From assembly GCF_019924045.1 (NCBI RefSeq), contig NZ_JAHXBN010000017.1, positions 1 to 64,000 on the forward strand: DNA of 64,000 nt, read 5' to 3'. Shown here in pieces: positions 63,908-64,000 of the stretch; within the stretch, counting starts at the first letter, position 1, and each line of letters starts with the position of its first letter. The position numbers and the translations under genes are program-made. The notes beneath the pieces are model-generated. The model was given only the letters and a program-made list of their open reading frames with translations, was not told the origin of the DNA and searched no databases. This DNA is from Dyadobacter fermentans. Its GTDB lineage: Bacteria; Bacteroidota; Bacteroidia; Cytophagales; Spirosomataceae.

Positions 63908-64000
63908 CTATGAGCTGAAATACCGGACCACATTGGCGGAGTCCAGTTCCAGCTCAAGATCGACGCTGAACTCGGATTCGGACTGCTGCACCGACAACCT
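63908..64000 (-). CDS. C-terminal end of an unknown gene, cut by the window edge
   Basis: An open frame on the minus strand enters at 64000 and stops with TAG at 63908-63910, giving 30 residues that begin RLSVQQSESEF and end DSANVVRYFSS. Codon use resembles its neighbours. Too short to assign; a sensor kinase for the regulator to its left is one possibility, not supported by any motif. Confidence 0.4.
   Translation of the reverse strand, partial: RLSVQQSESEFSVDLELELDSANVVRYFSS

Noticed and set aside
63655..63957. 100-codon minus-strand frame near the right edge
   Set aside because: Composition is not protein-like and it overlaps the frame entering from 64000, which has better codon use.

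Overview
The window looks like a chromosomal piece of a Bacteroidota bacterium, most likely Cytophagales and possibly close to Dyadobacter. The reasons are a type IX secretion sorting domain, a PorV-like barrel, two LytS/LytTR two-component pairs, carboxypeptidase-regulatory-domain TonB-type barrels, and a Bacteroidota-type tyrosine recombinase. The genus is a guess from gene content; no rRNA or marker gene is present.

Region 1 (1-18775) is an integrated, visibly A+T-rich defence island, with nearly all genes on the minus strand. It is bounded on the right by a tyrosine integrase next to tRNA-Ser(UGA). The left end lies outside the window, where an IS21-type element end cuts into an unknown ORF. 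From the integrase leftwards come a 960-bp stretch without an intact gene; a Druantia-like pair (DruH-like protein, then a DruE-like giant helicase with a DUF1998-type cysteine cluster, coupled by an ATGA overlap); a cytosine-5 DNA methyltransferase; a frameshifted vsr pseudogene; a HEPN-motif protein; and a two-gene operon of a catalytically dead long Argonaute (PIWI) overlapping a two-helix membrane protein. The Argonaute/membrane pair is the strongest candidate for a little-described system: a nucleic-acid-guided sensor coupled to a membrane effector. The HEPN gene just upstream is a possible third part.

Region 2 (18776-46600) is ordinary, G+C-richer chromosome: a barrel protein, a LytS/LytTR pair divergent from a TonB-type barrel, small regulators, acetyltransferases, an AlkZ-like winged-helix protein, an ankyrin protein followed by a VOC-GNAT fusion, gamma-glutamyltransferase, a 2H phosphoesterase, AraC and PhyH proteins, a PorV paralogue, a HigBA toxin-antitoxin pair, a START protein, a second LytS/LytTR pair, a ClC channel, and an exported MTA/SAH nucleosidase with a purine permease.

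Region 3 (46600-64000) holds a large exported c-type cytochrome convergent with a two-subunit molybdenum hydroxylase, a DUF6934-like pair, a truncated methyltransferase-like protein, an Oar-like TonB receptor, an AhpD-like protein, a T9SS cargo with GloVer-type repeats, an imine-reductase-like enzyme divergent from an HxlR regulator with a doubled palindromic operator between them, and a NarL-type response regulator.

Three intergenic loci (about 28.0-28.3 kb, 40.56-40.68 kb and 57.4-57.5 kb) share an unusual build: short exact-period tandem units built on GTCA or GGTC, followed by an inverted array of the complementary units. They are not explained by any gene nearby.
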